Part shown: in pieces, positions 61,670-64,000 of the stretch
Layout: every line of letters begins with the position of its first letter
Numbering within the stretch: position 1 is the first letter of the stretch
Notes under the pieces: model-generated
Told to the model about the DNA's origin: nothing
The model's database searches: none
Seen by the model: the letters and a program-made list of their open reading frames with translations, nothing else
Program-made: the position numbers and the translations under genes
DNA from: Ochrobactrum sp. CGA5
GTDB lineage: Bacteria; Pseudomonadota; Alphaproteobacteria; Rhizobiales; Rhizobiaceae
Assembly (NCBI RefSeq): GCF_006345815.1
Contig: NZ_VCIG01000002.1
Location: forward strand, 1-64,000
Direction of reading: 5' to 3'
Length of the DNA: 64,000 nt

Positions 61670-61957
61670 CTATTTGCGCAGTTCGGCTTCGATCTGATCG
61701 AGAACCTGATCCTTGCCGATGCCTGTCAGGAACGGCAAGCCCTTGATGACGGGCTTGGTCACTGAAGCCGAAATAGGTGTTGTGGAAACGATGAAATCCA
61801 CATTATCGGCCAGCGACGCAACTTCAGTTGCTTTTGCCTGCTGGGCATTGAAGGTGAGCCCGCGCTTTTTCATTTCTTCGGTCACAGTTGCGTTGACTGC
61901 TGTAGATGTCGCCACGCCTGTGCCGCAAGCGAAGAGAATTGTTTTTAATCTAGCCAT
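61670..61957 (-). CDS. PTS galactitol-type EIIB component
   Basis: A 95-residue cytosolic phosphocarrier. The phosphorylation site is Cys11 in ILFACGTGVATSTAV, the pattern of GatB-like EIIB proteins. It accepts phosphate from the EIIA and passes it to sugar during transport by EIIC. GGAGGAGCCC precedes the ATG. Third and last gene of the IIC-IIA-IIB operon, 60 bp after the EIIA gene. Confidence 0.92.
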   Translation of the reverse strand: MARLKTILFACGTGVATSTAVNATVTEEMKKRGLTFNAQQAKATEVASLADNVDFIVSTTPISASVTKPVIKGLPFLTGIGKDQVLDQIEAELRK

Positions 61958-62017
61958 GGGCTCCTCCAGTGTTCATGCGCTTATGAGCGCCCTTAGGTCT
62001 GATTGAATCAGATCATT

Positions 62018-62479
62018 TTAGTGCAGCGCTGATCGAATATCCTCAAGCGTACGTGCGGCTTTGAGCCTATCGAGCGCATCGGCGTCCTGAATGGTCGTCA
62101 TAATCTGCTGTAAGGTTTCAATCTGTTTGTCCTTGTCATCAATGGCGAGCAGAAAGACATATCCGACTGGAACCGTTTCTTCTGGATCTTCCATGTTGGC
62201 AAAAGCAATCGGCGTTTTGAGCGTTGCAAATGCAACGCCGGCCTTGATCACGTGTTCTGGATCGGTATGTGGTACCGCAACATTATCGGTGCGCTCAAGC
62301 GGCAATCCGGTTGGCATCGTTAACTCGCGGGTGACAACGGCGTCTGCGTAACTCGGCTTTACATAACCCAGTTTTTCCAGTTTACCTGCCAGAATTCGGA
62401 TGATCTCCTCGTTGGTTTTTGCATCACTTTGAAGCTCAATCGCTTGTGGGTCGAGATAATCAATCAGACCAGCAGCCAT
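62018..62479 (-). CDS. PTS EIIA component (fructose/mannitol/galactitol-type)
   Basis: A 153-residue cytosolic phosphocarrier of the PTS_EIIA_2 family, with the phosphorylated histidine at His71 in NVAVPHTDPEHV and the VPVGYVFLLAIDDKDKQIE strand. The ATG at 62479 has GGAG a few bases before it; starts at 62491 or 62542 lack ribosome sites. It relays phosphate from the general PTS (EI/HPr) to the EIIB of this operon. It lies 78 bp after the EIIC gene. Confidence 0.9.
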   Translation of the reverse strand: MAAGLIDYLDPQAIELQSDAKTNEEIIRILAGKLEKLGYVKPSYADAVVTRELTMPTGLPLERTDNVAVPHTDPEHVIKAGVAFATLKTPIAFANMEDPEETVPVGYVFLLAIDDKDKQIETLQQIMTTIQDADALDRLKAARTLEDIRSALH

Positions 62480-62557
62480 TCCATTCTCCATTTGGAAACG
62501 ACCGCACGTCTGCTTCCACGTGCGGCTTTGATTATATTGCAAAATTGACAGCTATGA

Positions 62558-63970
62558 TCAGGCTGTCGTTTCTTCTGCGGGTTCGTCTTCCGCACCCGCC
62601 GCACGTTCCCATGCGAGTGTGTTGCGACGATAGAGCATAAACAACACAGCAATAACAACGGCAATTAGCGCGACGCCTAGCGTACCGCCAAGCCAGCTGA
62701 TTGTTTTAATGATAATGTCTGGAACCCATAGGAACCCATCCACCACGGATGTGATCTGCAACGCATTTTCAGGCAGCTTGAAACCTGACGAGACTGCAGC
62801 ACTGGTAAAGAGTGGCGCAAGCGCATTTGCAACATAGAACCCGATGGTCAGGGTCACCGTCCCCACCACGACCATGCGGAACACATTTCCTTTCAGAAGC
62901 GGAGCCGTCATTGCAACGATGAACGGAATAACTGCAAGATCGGCGAAAAGAATCACGCGATTGCCCGGCAGAATGATCGACAGGATAATCGCAATCGGTA
63001 CCAGAATAAGCGCCGACGAGATAGCTGCCGGATGCCCGATCAGGATTGCCGAGTCGAGGCCAACGAGAAGTTCGCGGTCGCCCGTCCGCTTACGCACAAA
63101 TTCCTGCGCAGCATCGGAAACCGGCAACAAGCCTTCCATCAGGATTTTGACCATACGCGGCAAAAGCAGCATCACCGCTGCCAGCGTCATGCCGGTGCCC
63201 AGAACCTTGGCAAGCACTGTGCCGAAATCTCCCGCATTGTAAAATGCGATAAGACCGAGCACGAGACCGATGATCAGCCCCATAACGACGGGCTCTCCAA
63301 AAACACCAAAGCGGCGCTCGATGGTTTCCGTGTTAATGTTGATTTTATTGATGCCGGGAACACGATCCATGATCCAGTTGAGCACAATAGCAATCGGCAA
63401 TATCTGTGCGGAAGCCAAATGCGGCACAGAAACACCCGGAATGCCGTAGAACTGTTGTACAGCGCGTGCCGACCAATCGGCAAACAGCAAGGACAAGGCG
63501 GCAACAAGCGCTGCAACAATAATGCCATAAGCGATGTTATCAGTTGCAGCGACAACCAACGAGCCTACGAAAGCAAAGTGCCAGAAATTCCAAACATCGA
63601 CATTGAGCGTGCGCGTCCAACGCATCAGCAGCAGGGCGATGTTGACCAGAATGCCAACTGGAATTACCCACAAACCCACGGATGAACCAAAGGCGATGGC
63701 CGCAGCGGACGGCCAGCCCACATCGACGATGTCACGTTTGATGCCTGTGTTGGTGACGATGGCCTGAGCTACTTCACCGATAGAAGTGAACATCAGGCCC
63801 AGAACCAGATTGATGCCAATGAAAGCAACACCGATGGTGACTGCCGCACGGAAGGCTTTGCCGACTTTCGCACCCAGTACCACCGCAATAATGAAGATGA
63901 CGATAGGCAACAGAACTGTTGCCCCAAGCGTATCGACTGCCGTCTTTAGTCCGCTCAGAAACGCGTCCAT
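62558..63970 (-). CDS. PTS galactitol-type EIIC permease
   Basis: A 470-residue inner-membrane sugar channel of the GatC family with about 10-12 membrane segments. Markers are the N-terminal FLSGLKTAVDTLGATVLLP, the SVGLWVIPVGILVNIALLLMRWTRTLNVDVWNFWHF stretch near residues 97-132 and a central IGHPAAISSALILVPI. The ATG follows GGGGGGAGGAG. It heads an operon with EIIA and EIIB; no dehydrogenase, aldolase or regulator of a galactitol pathway is visible before the window ends. Substrate uncertain: a hexitol, pentitol or related sugar. Confidence 0.92.
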   Translation of the reverse strand: MDAFLSGLKTAVDTLGATVLLPIVIFIIAVVLGAKVGKAFRAAVTIGVAFIGINLVLGLMFTSIGEVAQAIVTNTGIKRDIVDVGWPSAAAIAFGSSVGLWVIPVGILVNIALLLMRWTRTLNVDVWNFWHFAFVGSLVVAATDNIAYGIIVAALVAALSLLFADWSARAVQQFYGIPGVSVPHLASAQILPIAIVLNWIMDRVPGINKININTETIERRFGVFGEPVVMGLIIGLVLGLIAFYNAGDFGTVLAKVLGTGMTLAAVMLLLPRMVKILMEGLLPVSDAAQEFVRKRTGDRELLVGLDSAILIGHPAAISSALILVPIAIILSIILPGNRVILFADLAVIPFIVAMTAPLLKGNVFRMVVVGTVTLTIGFYVANALAPLFTSAAVSSGFKLPENALQITSVVDGFLWVPDIIIKTISWLGGTLGVALIAVVIAVLFMLYRRNTLAWERAAGAEDEPAEETTA

Positions 63971-64000
63971 TTAATTCTCCTCCCCCCGGAGCACTCCCAA

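Noticed and set aside
61670-63970. The PTS operon as the missing phosphate donor (DhaM) for the DhaK/DhaL pair
   Set aside because: DhaM carries EIIA-Man, HPr and EI-like domains; these genes encode galactitol-type EIIA, EIIB and EIIC and lie about 47 kb away.
1-64000. CRISPR arrays, intact insertion sequences, prophage or conjugation genes
   Set aside because: No regularly spaced repeats, transposase, integrase or structural phage genes were seen; only short repeats and a possible scar at 53195-53631.

Overview
The window looks like accessory chromosome from an alphaproteobacterium of the order Hyphomicrobiales (Rhizobiales), most likely the Brucella/Ochrobactrum group. This is an inference from gene content: a type II glutamine synthetase with a sigma-54 promoter, DUF930 and DUF3597 proteins, a rhizobial glpSTPQUV-type glycerol importer, TRAP and TAXI transporters, and a dispersed palindromic repeat of the kind common in this order. 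No phage, conjugation module, CRISPR array or rRNA operon was seen.

Layout. 1-81: 3' end of an initiator tRNA and its terminator. 119-3741 (minus): phosphoketolase and acetate kinase. 4050-6828 (plus): two small stress-type proteins and a KefB-like antiporter. 6950-14940: LacI regulator, a ribose-type ABC importer and a divergent DhaK/DhaL kinase, with three matching operator palindromes in the divergent promoter region. 15061-16551: phosphate transporter. 16862-24167 (minus): GntR, TRAP importer, MDR dehydrogenase, UxuA and UxuB, best read as an L-gulonate-type aldonate pathway. 24480-28046 (minus): TAXI-TRAP system with DUF1850.

28418-36576: LysR, solute-binding protein, M81 hydrolase, N-succinylamino-acid-racemase-like enzyme and GNAT, then DUF930, Lrp and alanine dehydrogenase; together they suggest handling of D- or N-acylated amino acids. 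36662-43608: a tightly packed five-gene operon (MFS, GlpK-like kinase, GlpD-like oxidase, alkyl-DHAP-synthase-like flavoprotein, GlpP-like antiterminator) behind a near-consensus promoter and a leader with two mutually exclusive helices. I consider this the most interesting system here. 43644-45438: DUF2809 protein and glnII. 45724-53086: polyamine-type ABC importer with an HpcH/HpaI aldolase, an omega-amidase-like hydrolase, an RraA-like protein and a LysR regulator, a candidate uncharacterised catabolic operon.

53195-53658: a scar-like region with a 16-bp direct repeat, an unlisted 30-residue membrane protein and a truncated frame. 53679-59709 (minus): glycerol ABC importer. 59710-61607: mostly non-coding sequence and remnants of a peptide-type ABC system. 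61670-63970 (minus): a complete galactitol-type PTS permease (IIC, IIA, IIB), unusual for this group. Most gene calls rest on recognising protein families from translated sequence. Substrates and pathway assignments are inferred from neighbours.
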